A stretch of 24,015 nucleotides of DNA from a virus. The position numbers and the translations under genes were made by a program. The notes below the pieces were generated by a model. That model worked only from the letters and a program-made list of their open reading frames with translations. It did no database searches and was not told the origin of the DNA. Shown here in pieces: positions 15,296 through 21,658 of the stretch. Position 1 is the stretch's first letter; every line of letters begins with the position of its first letter. Location: IMG/VR virus record IMGVR_UViG_3300007516_000148, positions 1 through 24,015 of that record. One strand, 5' to 3'.

Positions 15296-17310
15296 TGCAT
15301 TTCAGGTGGAGGTGCAGATTGTGCACCACCGCTAAACATTCCCATTAGTTTAGACATCATCCCCGGCTGTGCTTCTTCAGGTGGTGCTTGTTCGGCTGTT
15401 GGTTCTTGCTGAGGTTGTTTAAGGGCGCCTTTAGCTATGGCAAGTGCCGCCTTAATATGTTCTAAGTGAGCCTGTTGGATTTCAGGGGGTAATTGTTTAA
15501 ATTGCGGGGATTCGATAAAGGCTTGATAAGTCGTTAAATATTCTTTTGTTGGTTCTGGCGGTGGATCAACCGGTTGCCCGGCACTAATCTGTTGGATATC
15601 CTGCGTTGCTTGAGGGTCTTGTTGACCGGATGCACCGGATATATCCCCATCTAAAAATTCCTCAAAGTATCTATCAGGTGCTAACTTAAACAACATATTG
15701 CGCTTAGCCCATTGTTTAGGTTTTGGTACTCCTAATCCTTCGGCTAAAGCTAACGGATCAAGTAATGGAGCTAGTTGTAACGCCTCTTGTTTTTTGGCGG
15801 TTGGATCATCAGGTAAAGCAGAACCTGTTTTCACTCTGATTTTAACACCGTCCTCAATGGATTGTGACCAAAAGTTGAGAAATCTAGTGGATCCCTCCTC
15901 ACTGGTAAACTTAATAGTTTGAGGGTCAGTATAAAAGACCTTCATTAATTGAACCATCCACTTATACCCACGATCCATACCGTCCTCTAGCGCATTCGAT
16001 AAAGTAGTAATCCTAGCGATATCGCCTCGCTGCGACAATACATCCTGACCCAACGTATTAGACTTAGTAGCCTCACCCCTGATAGCACCATGTGTTGAAA
16101 AGACATTATCTATAATCCCCCTTGAGTCCTGCCGGTGCATTAAGACGTATTCTTCTAGTTGAGTATTAGGTATTCTAGCCACTGCCTGATTAACCGGACC
16201 ATTAACCATTACCCTTTCCCTTGGATCACCTACCAATTTAGCGACACTCTCTTGGTTGATCATCTGAGCGTTAAAGACTAAACCCCCATTAGTTGAATCG
16301 GCGTTCTCAGTAATCTGCCTACCAGTCTTATTGACTATGTCCTGCATATTAGCAGCTTGCTCAGTTAGTGAGGTGGAGTCATAAATGTATTTGCCTAGAT
16401 TTAAGAAATTAAAGAAAACATAAGGCTTTTGCGGTTTAGCAAAAAAGTTAGTCCTCATCGGCTCGCCCTTATCATCCATGCTAGTTTCGTTATAATTATA
16501 TAGTGGAGTTTTAGTACCACCCATCACAACCCGACCCAACTTATAAATGATACCTTCTGAATGTTTCTTTGATTTATCGTAGTAACTGAAATGAGTTTGA
16601 ATGTAGCCAACCTCTTTAGACATTTTCGGTGTTACACCAGCTGATATGCCATACTCTTTTAAGATTTCATCTTTTTTATTAGGAAACTTAACACCTAGAT
16701 CCTCCAGAGAGTCGGTCATGTATTCACCGATTAAAGGTATCTTGTCGTGATTCTTCACACCGCTTGAAATAACTACGGAATGTGGTCTGAGTGTTTCAAC
16801 TGTGATATCGCCTAAAGTCTGGCCATCCTTGTCCATTTCTCCGATGGTGTTATCCCAGCCGTATTTCATCACACCAATCCTGTAACCGATCAATAAATGT
16901 CTAGCCACCATCATTAACTTAGTCTTAATATATAGATCCTCATATTTAGTTAGGAGCACGTCAGCTAAATCAGAAGATAGCTCTTTGGAAGCATCGGTAT
17001 TGTCAGCTTGTACGACAATTGGTTGAGGTGGTTGTGAGAGAGCCATCGGGATCAGAGATTCAATGGCAACAAATATTTTAGGGTCTTGATAGGGAATTTG
17101 AAAGTCATACAGCTCACTTTTATTAATGGTATTGTTCATCCAGTACCGCTCGTTTTCTTCTCTAACGCTTTTTAAATCAAGCTTACTATTCCAGAAGTCT
17201 TCGGATTGTTGGACGCGGTTACCGACTACACGGGCTACCTCTTCATCATTTAATTGAAGATCAAGTAATTCATAGGATGCAATTTCTCCTTCGTATTGTT
17301 CATTGTCCAT
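15292..17310 (-). CDS. Portal protein (672 aa)
   Basis: The portal forms the dodecameric ring through which DNA is packaged and to which the adaptor binds. The size, place after the large terminase and sequence pattern fit: an N-terminal helical part (EDFWNSKLDLKSVREENERYW), the clip/stem region with HLLIGYRIGVMKYGWDN and DITVETLRPHSVVIS, a wing part with PYVFFNFLNLGKYIYDSTSL and QAANMQDIVNKTGRQI, and the helical crown. The last 90 residues are Pro/Gln/Ala-rich and end in a Met/Gly-rich tail, as often seen in portals of podo- and siphoviruses. ATG 17310 follows the upstream stop by 12 bases through the spacer TGATAATATAAATAT, without a Shine-Dalgarno sequence. The stop overlaps the next start (ATGA). 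Confidence 0.88.
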   Translation of the reverse strand: MDNEQYEGEIASYELLDLQLNDEEVARVVGNRVQQSEDFWNSKLDLKSVREENERYWMNNTINKSELYDFQIPYQDPKIFVAIESLIPMALSQPPQPIVVQADNTDASKELSSDLADVLLTKYEDLYIKTKLMMVARHLLIGYRIGVMKYGWDNTIGEMDKDGQTLGDITVETLRPHSVVISSGVKNHDKIPLIGEYMTDSLEDLGVKFPNKKDEILKEYGISAGVTPKMSKEVGYIQTHFSYYDKSKKHSEGIIYKLGRVVMGGTKTPLYNYNETSMDDKGEPMRTNFFAKPQKPYVFFNFLNLGKYIYDSTSLTEQAANMQDIVNKTGRQITENADSTNGGLVFNAQMINQESVAKLVGDPRERVMVNGPVNQAVARIPNTQLEEYVLMHRQDSRGIIDNVFSTHGAIRGEATKSNTLGQDVLSQRGDIARITTLSNALEDGMDRGYKWMVQLMKVFYTDPQTIKFTSEEGSTRFLNFWSQSIEDGVKIRVKTGSALPDDPTAKKQEALQLAPLLDPLALAEGLGVPKPKQWAKRNMLFKLAPDRYFEEFLDGDISGASGQQDPQATQDIQQISAGQPVDPPPEPTKEYLTTYQAFIESPQFKQLPPEIQQAHLEHIKAALAIAKGALKQPQQEPTAEQAPPEEAQPGMMSKLMGMFSGGAQSAPPPEMQ

Positions 17311-17322
17311 ATATTTATATTA

Positions 17323-17514
17323 TCATAGGAAACGGTAGAGTGTTTTACATTTCCGACATTTCAATTCATCCCATCTATTAGCCTCGATTAATTCAGCCTC
17401 GATCACCTGTACCACCTCTCGACCCTTATATTTTTTAACTAACCCACCACATTTATTGCAATAGAAAAAACTGACCATATCGGACTCTGGCAAAGTTACT
17501 GAAATAATAGACAT
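17323..17514 (-). CDS. Zinc-ribbon protein, Com-like (63 aa)
   Basis: A single zinc ribbon is visible: CNKCGG near residue 19 and CRKCKTLYRFL at the end, spaced by a charged linker with VQVIEAELIEANRWDELK. The form C-x2-C ... E-x-K-C-x2-C-K resembles the small Com family (phage Mu translational activator), although the linker here is longer. I chose ATG 17514, 2 bases after the large terminase stop, because AAGGGA lies 9 bases upstream; the longer frame to 17532 would start inside the terminase gene. Com-like genes are often encoded in terminase/portal regions. RNA binding that adjusts expression of a neighbouring gene is possible. Function is not proven. Confidence 0.65.
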   Translation of the reverse strand: MSIISVTLPESDMVSFFYCNKCGGLVKKYKGREVVQVIEAELIEANRWDELKCRKCKTLYRFL

Positions 17515-17516
17515 GA

Positions 17517-19130
17517 CTAAATTCCCTTCCATGATTGAGCCTTCTTTTTATTATCTGCAAAGACATCTTTAAAATCGACTGTTGGAGTGAGGCCACCGGA
17601 TAAAGTAACTTGTTCTGATTTCATTGGAGTTGGGAGTACTACACCACCGTAGCTTAAAGTTTTCTGTAATGCAATCTCGAAATAAAGTTGTGCATGACAA
17701 TAATGGTCGGGTTTACCTTCCGGATGTAACCAACTAGGCTCCTCCATACCTTTATCATTGCGAACTACCACCCGATACATAAACCCCCAGTGCTGGATAA
17801 ACTCCTCTAATACTTCTTCAGTCAGGTTAAACTTTGTAAGACCGACGGACATATTAGATACTACGTTATCAATCATCTTAGTCCGGTCAGATTGAACCAC
17901 ACCTCTATCATCACCCTCACCCCACCGGATTATTCCTAGTTGCTTCTTATCTTTGGCATAATAATGGATAAAGACTTTGCCGAAATATTTTTTAGCTAAC
18001 TTGGCAGGTTCATCAGGATTAGGCATGGCGTCAATTACACAATAAGCGTTATATTGATTACGTAAAAACTCGATATCCTCCCAAGATTCTGTTTTGCCGA
18101 TTCTAAAGATGCCGTATTCATTGCCGATGACATAGTGCTTGACCTTGCCGACATCCACACCCATTGCATTATTAACCATTGGATTTCCGATTAGTGAGAT
18201 GTTTTTAGTAACTAGATCTCTGGTCACTGAGCTGTCTTTGGGTTGATAGGGTAGACCAAGCGTAAAGTTATAGAAAACTGATTGATCACCCTTGCTATCC
18301 TCAATAATCTTTTTAGCTGGATGCCACGGTACCATTAACTGTGATATCCAATAGCCTGAAATATTACGACCAAAGAATTTTTTAACCCATTGGCCACGCC
18401 GTCTATCTTCTTCGTCAAGTACACGGTTGCATTTGCGACAAATATAGGCTTCTAACTCTAGACTGATAGAGTCCGGCCACTCTAGTGTTTGTTGGTAGTT
18501 GCACCTACTACACTTAATAAACCAGTGCTTTTGGTCAGATTCGTTCCACTCCTCGTCCACACCATACCCTGGAGTTGTTGGATTACTAAACTTCCACTCC
18601 CAGCCCAAATCGGGACGAGTCATCTTAGAAGCATCAAGCCTAGTTCTATATGTACGGATAGCTTTTTGATTAGATCTATCTAACTCATCACTGATTAGGA
18701 TATCAGCCGAGATAGCGATACTACTAGCCTCGTCCCAGCTAGATCTGAAATAAACAAATCGGTCTCCAACTTTCTTTAAACCCATACTATCCACATCCCC
18801 AACCATCGCCTTAAGTGCAGGATTATTGGCAATTAATGGGTCAACTTTTGGAGTAACAAAGTCTTTGACTATGGACTTGGAGGGCAGGGTATAGATGACA
18901 TTAGCTCTGTAGAAGTTTGCCAGATGAAATGACCGAATGATAGCAAGAGTTGAATAGCCGACTTGTCCTGCTTTTCTAACAATGAGTTTAGGGGACTTGT
19001 CAATATATGGTTGATAGAGGAACTTGTGGTACTTAAATTCAATTGGCTGACCGTTCTCGTTAAGTATTCCATTATGGACGACAAAAGCTGCGGCGTTAAT
19101 TTTGGATCCAAAAGACAAGTCATAGCCCAT
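17517..19130 (-). CDS. Terminase large subunit, lambda GpA-like (537 aa)
   Basis: The motor that translocates and cuts DNA at the portal. The ATPase P-loop reads RKAGQVGYST (about residues 52-61), with Tyr where classical Walker A has Lys, as in lambda GpA (KSARVGYS). The Walker B-like segment is ADILISDELDR. A zinc ribbon, CSRCNYQQTLEWPDS ... CRKCNRVLDEE, follows the ATPase, also typical of the GpA family. The nuclease half starts at about residue 320 with MGVDVGKVKHYV, then CVIDAMPNPDEPAK and PDHYCHAQLYFEIAL, giving the Asp residues of an RNase-H-like active site. At 537 residues it is shorter than lambda GpA (about 640), mainly in the C-terminal portal-binding part. GpA relatives usually cut at cos sites. 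The ATG follows the upstream stop (TAACTAATG). Confidence 0.88.
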   Translation of the reverse strand: MGYDLSFGSKINAAAFVVHNGILNENGQPIEFKYHKFLYQPYIDKSPKLIVRKAGQVGYSTLAIIRSFHLANFYRANVIYTLPSKSIVKDFVTPKVDPLIANNPALKAMVGDVDSMGLKKVGDRFVYFRSSWDEASSIAISADILISDELDRSNQKAIRTYRTRLDASKMTRPDLGWEWKFSNPTTPGYGVDEEWNESDQKHWFIKCSRCNYQQTLEWPDSISLELEAYICRKCNRVLDEEDRRRGQWVKKFFGRNISGYWISQLMVPWHPAKKIIEDSKGDQSVFYNFTLGLPYQPKDSSVTRDLVTKNISLIGNPMVNNAMGVDVGKVKHYVIGNEYGIFRIGKTESWEDIEFLRNQYNAYCVIDAMPNPDEPAKLAKKYFGKVFIHYYAKDKKQLGIIRWGEGDDRGVVQSDRTKMIDNVVSNMSVGLTKFNLTEEVLEEFIQHWGFMYRVVVRNDKGMEEPSWLHPEGKPDHYCHAQLYFEIALQKTLSYGGVVLPTPMKSEQVTLSGGLTPTVDFKDVFADNKKKAQSWKGI

Positions 19131-19133
19131 TAG

Positions 19134-19547
19134 TTAAATATTAAACAGACGTTTGAGGAAGCTTTGTTTTTTTTGGTCAAGCGAGACATCCCCGCTTATT
19201 TCCTGACTAGGCTTAATTGGTTCATTGAATTGAGGTTGACCCATTGGATCAGATTCTATTGGGGTTAATGCCTTCTCCACTACGATATCCTGCTCAGATT
19301 TTTTATTTAATCCTGTATAGTGTGCCTCGATAACTGGATCATAGCGCATGATGATAAACCGTTTTTCTATTCTTAATGGTTGCCCTTTTTTAATAATCTT
19401 AGCGGTAATGACAGCCGGAAAGTCGGGGATATGTTTATAAAAATAACGTAGAAACTTTTGTGTTGATATTTGATTCATATTTAAAAGCGTGGGCTGCTGT
19501 TTAAGTAACCATTTAATTGGGGCAAACCCCTTCACCCACATATTCAT
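19134..19547 (-). CDS. Hypothetical protein upstream of large terminase (137 aa)
   Basis: Not recognised. The first 45 residues contain aromatic and basic residues (WVKGFAPIKWLLKQQ, FLRYFYKHIPDFPAV). A central part (TAKIIKKGQPLRIEKRFIIM) looks beta-rich, and the C-terminus is polar and ends in a basic amphipathic stretch (QKKQSFLKRLFNI). No membrane segment is obvious. It starts 1 base after the stop of the small membrane gene (TAGTATG), with AAGG nearby, and ends 3 bases before the terminase ATG, so it belongs to the same operon. A packaging accessory role is conceivable from position alone. Confidence 0.7.
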   Translation of the reverse strand: MNMWVKGFAPIKWLLKQQPTLLNMNQISTQKFLRYFYKHIPDFPAVITAKIIKKGQPLRIEKRFIIMRYDPVIEAHYTGLNKKSEQDIVVEKALTPIESDPMGQPQFNEPIKPSQEISGDVSLDQKKQSFLKRLFNI

Positions 19548-19548
19548 A

Positions 19549-19728
19549 CTACCTTAATACTGGGAAAAATGCACCAGATACTAAGAATATAAGCAGTAGC
19601 AAGGCTACTACACCGGTGATAATCTCACCAACTGGAGGACGGACTTTGAAAAGCTGCACCACGAATTGGGTAAGCCAGATAAGACCAACTACGATAATTA
19701 ACCTCACTACAAATGTTTCAAGACTCAT
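19549..19728 (-). CDS. Two-pass membrane microprotein, holin-like in size (59 aa)
   Basis: Two hydrophobic helices are clear: residues about 6-28 (VVRLIIVVGLIWLTQFVVQL) and 37-57 (EIITGVVALLLLIFLVSGAF), joined by a short basic/proline loop (FKVRPPVG). The ATG at 19728 is preceded by AGGGGG with an 8-base spacer; an in-frame GTG at 19737 is too close to that site. Two-helix proteins of this size are commonly phage holins, which make membrane lesions for lysis, but no endolysin is visible nearby and the short ends lack the usual charged tail. An anti-superinfection or envelope-remodelling protein would look similar. Confidence 0.65.
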   Translation of the reverse strand: MSLETFVVRLIIVVGLIWLTQFVVQLFKVRPPVGEIITGVVALLLLIFLVSGAFFPVLR

Positions 19729-19740
19729 GTATATCACCCC

Positions 19741-19932
19741 CTATTGATAGTACTCTGAATTACGAATAAAAGGAGGAGGAGAGTTAAGAGGTGTACCACA
19801 ATCACAGTAGTATTCATTATGCGCTTTAAATCCGACAGTATGCGGGCAACACTCCTCACATTTGGCTGACACTCTAAATCCAGGGTATTCCTCGACGTCA
19901 TACCAACCCGTACCATTGCATGATTTACACAT
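19741..19932 (-). CDS. Zinc-ribbon / DnaJ-type cysteine protein (63 aa)
   Basis: The N-terminus is a DnaJ-like half-finger, CKSCNGTGWYDVEEYPGF, followed by AKCEECCPHTVGF and YYCDCGTPL, giving eight Cys in 45 residues and at least one, perhaps two, zinc sites. The tail is Pro/Ser-rich. The first codon, ATG at 19932, has no obvious ribosome-binding site. Its 3' end contains the Shine-Dalgarno sequence of the following membrane gene. A competing frame (19734-19967) uses a TTG start and lacks a recognisable domain, so I treat it as a shadow. Function is unknown; small zinc ribbons in phages often bind nucleic acid or host proteins. Confidence 0.65.
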   Translation of the reverse strand: MCKSCNGTGWYDVEEYPGFRVSAKCEECCPHTVGFKAHNEYYCDCGTPLNSPPPFIRNSEYYQ

Positions 19933-19941
19933 GGATTGAGT

Positions 19942-20053
19942 TTAGTTACTGGGTTGGGATATTGCAATTAATGAGATTTTATCGTAGTGTTGACTGGCTA
20001 AAGCATTAAGACATTCGAGTTCCGTCTGCGGTGTTTTGATTAATTAGTTGCAT
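19942..20053 (-). pseudogene. Possible frameshifted short gene
   Basis: An open frame from 20043 to the stop at 19942-19944 encodes protein-like sequence (KTPQTELECLNALASQHYDK, then ISLIAISQPSN) but has no ATG, GTG or TTG start. An ATG at 20053 opens the neighbouring frame (MQLIN...) and would join it by a +1 shift at about 20034-20041, in an A-rich stretch. It could be a sequencing error, a decayed gene, a programmed shift or chance. The rest of the 122-base gap up to 20089 holds the hairpin described separately. Confidence 0.3.
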
Positions 20054-20061
20054 TTATAAAG

Positions 20062-20105
20062 CCGGTTTAGGATCTACCTGCTCTTGATCTTAGGCCGGTT
20101 TTTTT
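20062..20105 (+). terminator. Plus-strand intrinsic terminator with no plus-strand gene
   Basis: The plus-strand RNA pairs 20062-20074 with 20086-20098 over 13 bp, including three G-U pairs, with an 11-base loop, and continues with seven T residues (20099-20105). The wobble pairs would be A-C mismatches on the minus strand, so this is a plus-strand signal. It overlaps the last codons of the minus-strand gene ending at 20090. Confidence 0.65.
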
Positions 20106-20338
20106 GTAGCCTTTTCAATCTTGCAAGCATCCATCCAATCATACGAGTGACTAAAGTCCGCATGCAACCTTTGAGCGCACGCACAACTATCAACCGGAAT
20201 ATACCCCTTGAGTTCGTAGTCTAAGCATGTTTGCAGTGGACTTCCATCAACCGGAAGCTCTTTTGCCAAGACAACAGACACAGCGTATATACCAGTAACA
20301 AACCCAATTATTAGAGCAATTAGCATTATGTATTTCAT
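20090..20338 (-). CDS. Secreted or membrane-anchored small cysteine protein (82 aa)
   Basis: The start at ATG 20338 gives MKYIMLIALIIGFVTGIYAV, a signal peptide or N-terminal anchor with an early Lys and a hydrophobic core. A cleavage site might lie near AKELP. The mature part carries four Cys (LQTCLDYELKG, DSCACAQRL, WMDACKIEK) that could form two disulfides outside the cytoplasm, and ends in a basic tail. A longer frame to 20374 would begin inside the upstream gene, whose stop lies 2 bases before ATG 20338, so the shorter start is preferred. It pairs with the membrane microprotein just upstream. Lysis (spanin-like) or exclusion roles are conceivable; no lipobox is evident. Confidence 0.6.
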   Translation of the reverse strand: MKYIMLIALIIGFVTGIYAVSVVLAKELPVDGSPLQTCLDYELKGYIPVDSCACAQRLHADFSHSYDWMDACKIEKATKKPA

Positions 20339-20340
20339 GA

Positions 20341-20481
20341 TTAGTAGTTTGTTATGCAATATGAGGGCAGCCATGGTTTATCTGGAAAAGAGTCAATCCA
20401 GCATTTAATGGGTCTTTGGAGCAGGGCTACTCCGATTATGATAGTACCAATAATGATAAGGGTTATAGATGCAGTTCTCAT
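20341..20481 (-). CDS. Single-pass membrane microprotein (46 aa)
   Basis: The frame starts with MRTASITLIIIGTIIIGVAL, one hydrophobic helix, followed by LQRPIKCWIDSFPDKPW and a short tail with a second Cys (SYCITNY). The ATG at 20481 overlaps the stop of a 19-codon ORF (ATGA) and has AAGGA about 6 bases upstream. The next gene starts 2 bases after its stop. In layout (MR start, N-terminal helix, short Cys-bearing tail) it is like the 53-residue protein at 15134-15295, although similarity outside the helix is not evident. Function is unknown. Confidence 0.55.
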   Translation of the reverse strand: MRTASITLIIIGTIIIGVALLQRPIKCWIDSFPDKPWLPSYCITNY

Positions 20482-20537
20482 TTAGATTCCTTCTCAAATC
20501 GGTCTACTTTATAACAAATTGTTTTTTCTGCTTTCAT
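20478..20537 (-). CDS. Possible 19-residue coupled ORF
   Basis: ATG at 20537 overlaps the upstream stop as ATGA, and the stop at 20478-20480 overlaps the next start, also as ATGA. The product would be MKAEKTICYKVDRFEKESK, basic and polar. Overlap on both sides is the only evidence. It may be a real microprotein or a ribosome relay that keeps the downstream membrane gene coupled. Confidence 0.4.
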   Translation of the reverse strand: MKAEKTICYKVDRFEKESK

Positions 20538-20920
20538 GGTGTTTCTACCTCAATTTCCATATTGTGAACACCAGCGCAACATGCTTCTTCAGCTTTCTTT
20601 TCTGCCATATCTTCAAGGCTATATCCAAGACTCTTGTAAAACTGTTCATTATATTCAGTGTCATCCTCAATTGCTTCAAAGTCATAAAGCTCATTTATAG
20701 CCATCAGCACCAATTGGTCATCAGTAGCGTTATGTTCTTTTTGCCAATTTCTCCAAAAGACTTCATTAGTAATACCCTCTCGGTTGGTTCTTTGACTCAA
20801 GATTTCTTGACGACCTTCTTGTTTTAAAGCTTCAATCCAATCTTCTTTAATTGAATCAATCATCTCCTGTTGTTTTTCGTAGGATAAATCATTAAACTCT
20901 AATTCAAAATTTCTACTCAT
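20534..20920 (-). CDS. Acidic hypothetical protein (128 aa)
   Basis: A predominantly helical, acidic protein (MSRNFELEFNDLSYEKQQEM at the start). A Trp/Asn-containing middle (EVFWRNWQKEHNA) is followed by an acidic segment and a terminal CC pair (EEACCAGVHNMEIE). There is no membrane segment or known motif. The ATG at 20920 has a strong site (GGGAGGT, 4-base spacer). It overlaps the 19-codon ORF downstream by ATGA. Small acidic early-type phage proteins often inhibit host DNA-binding proteins by charge mimicry; for this one that is only a possibility. Confidence 0.7.
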   Translation of the reverse strand: MSRNFELEFNDLSYEKQQEMIDSIKEDWIEALKQEGRQEILSQRTNREGITNEVFWRNWQKEHNATDDQLVLMAINELYDFEAIEDDTEYNEQFYKSLGYSLEDMAEKKAEEACCAGVHNMEIEVETP

Positions 20921-20957
20921 TTTGACCTCCCATATATTGTTGTTCTGTTATTTCCAT
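20913..20957 (-). CDS. Possible 14-residue leader ORF
   Basis: MEITEQQYMGGQNE starts 1 base after the upstream stop (TAATATG) behind GGTGGAGGA, and its TAG overlaps the start of the acidic gene at 20920. The GGGAGGT ribosome-binding site of the acidic gene lies inside it. It may simply carry ribosomes into that gene. The same frame extends far upstream only as a shadow of the zinc-ribbon gene. Confidence 0.3.
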   Translation of the reverse strand: MEITEQQYMGGQNE

Positions 20958-20958
20958 A

Positions 20959-21345
20959 TTAGTGTCCTCCACCTTCCCCGCAATTACTGCAGTTTTGATA
21001 TTCTGATATTTCCCATTTACTTGGTCCTTCTGGTTCTGTGAATCCGTTATTCTCCCAGATTGCTTCAAGTGGTGTTTCACAATAGAAACATTCACCTGTT
21101 TCATTTTCTTGTCTTTCTGCCCAACACTCGTTGCAATAATATTTGTTATCTTCATCTTCATAGCCACATGATCCAACCGAACAAAGACCAGCTCTGCAAT
21201 CTGAACATTCTCGATCTGCGACATGTGTCGTACTATATTTACAGGTTTTTTGGTCGTTCATTTTGATACCTCCTGGGGCTTCAGGATCCATTATTTGAAC
21301 CACCTCATTTATTAGATTTTTGGTCAGGTCGGTTAAATTACTCAT
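20959..21345 (-). CDS. Multi-zinc-ribbon protein with two possible starts (128 or 100 aa)
   Basis: The protein carries a chain of Cys pairs: CKYS...ECSDCRAGLC, YYCNECWAER, ECFYCETPL and a final NCSNCGEGGGH, enough for two or three zinc sites of B-box or ribbon type. The first 28 residues (MSNLTDLTKNLINEVVQIMD) form a helix with no Cys. ATG 21345 has AAGGAG 5 bases upstream and overlaps the preceding stop. An in-frame ATG at 21261 has the best ribosome-binding site in the window (AGGAGGT, 6-base spacer) and starts directly at the zinc part, so two products are likely. Nucleic-acid or protein binding is plausible; no catalytic motif is visible. Confidence 0.7.
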   Translation of the reverse strand: MSNLTDLTKNLINEVVQIMDPEAPGGIKMNDQKTCKYSTTHVADRECSDCRAGLCSVGSCGYEDEDNKYYCNECWAERQENETGECFYCETPLEAIWENNGFTEPEGPSKWEISEYQNCSNCGEGGGH

Positions 21346-21458
21346 GCTTGCTCCTTCAACATCTCTTCTAAAAGATCTTCGTCAGTCTCGTCTTCTGCTT
21401 CTTTGATATCAGGTTGGAATGGTGCATCTTCTACCTCCCAAAGGTCTTGTGGATTCAT
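21342..21458 (-). CDS. Acidic microprotein, probably leaderless (38 aa)
   Basis: MNPQDLWEVEDAPFQPDIKE continues with an Asp/Glu-rich helix (DETDEDLLEEMLKEQA). The ATG at 21458 lies 9 bases after a good -10 (TATACT, 21472-21467), so the transcript should begin at or within a base or two of the start codon. Its last codons contain the ribosome-binding site for the zinc-ribbon gene, and the stop overlaps that gene by ATGA. Strong acidity suggests a binding partner with a basic surface, but no function can be named. Confidence 0.55.
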   Translation of the reverse strand: MNPQDLWEVEDAPFQPDIKEAEDETDEDLLEEMLKEQA

Positions 21459-21466
21459 ATATATAT

Positions 21467-21495
21467 AGTATATCAGACGGAAGCGGTTGGGTCAA
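21467..21495 (-). promoter_or_regulatory. Promoter P1 with 12-base spacer box
   Basis: TTGACC (21495-21490), a 17-base spacer and TATACT (21472-21467), with TGA directly before the -10 as in extended -10 promoters. The spacer carries the box AAGCGGTTGGGT (plus strand, 21481-21492), repeated identically in promoter P2. The stop codon of the upstream gene lies within the -35. Confidence 0.75.
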
Positions 21496-21644
21496 GTAGT
21501 AGTTTTTAGTTTAAGTTTACGTTCAGCTTTGATGCGGTTCATGTGGTCAACCTGAGCTTTTTGCTGTTCAGGAGTCCGTTTAGCAGCAGAAGCTTTGCCA
21601 CCTCTACGTCCTAATTCTTTTGCTGCGTTAGATACATCTTTCAT
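21492..21644 (-). CDS. Small basic Gly/Ala/Lys protein (50 aa)
   Basis: MKDVSNAAKELGRRGGKASA continues with AKRTPEQQKAQVDHMNRIKA and a very basic end (ERKLKLKTTT). The core 'ELGR-x-GG-x-A-x-A-x-K-R-T-P-E' is a recognisable short motif of many small bacterial and phage proteins, possibly DNA-binding. ATG 21644 lies 15 bases after the upstream stop with AAGGA at about 11 bases. Its stop is inside the -35 of promoter P1. The gene is supported by motif and tight packing. Confidence 0.65.
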   Translation of the reverse strand: MKDVSNAAKELGRRGGKASAAKRTPEQQKAQVDHMNRIKAERKLKLKTTT

Positions 21645-21658
21645 ATATGGTTAATTCC

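Noticed and set aside
19734-19967. 77-codon frame with hydrophobic C-terminus
   Set aside because: It needs a TTG start and lies over the CxxCxGxG gene in another frame; the hydrophobicity arises from the shifted reading.
19985-20035. tRNA-like TTCGAGT element on the plus strand
   Set aside because: The flanking bases do not form a T-arm stem, and no acceptor or anticodon arm can be built.
20913-21224. 103-codon frame overlapping the zinc-ribbon gene
   Set aside because: It overlaps a Cys-patterned gene with two good ribosome-binding sites; only its last 14 codons are kept as a possible leader ORF.
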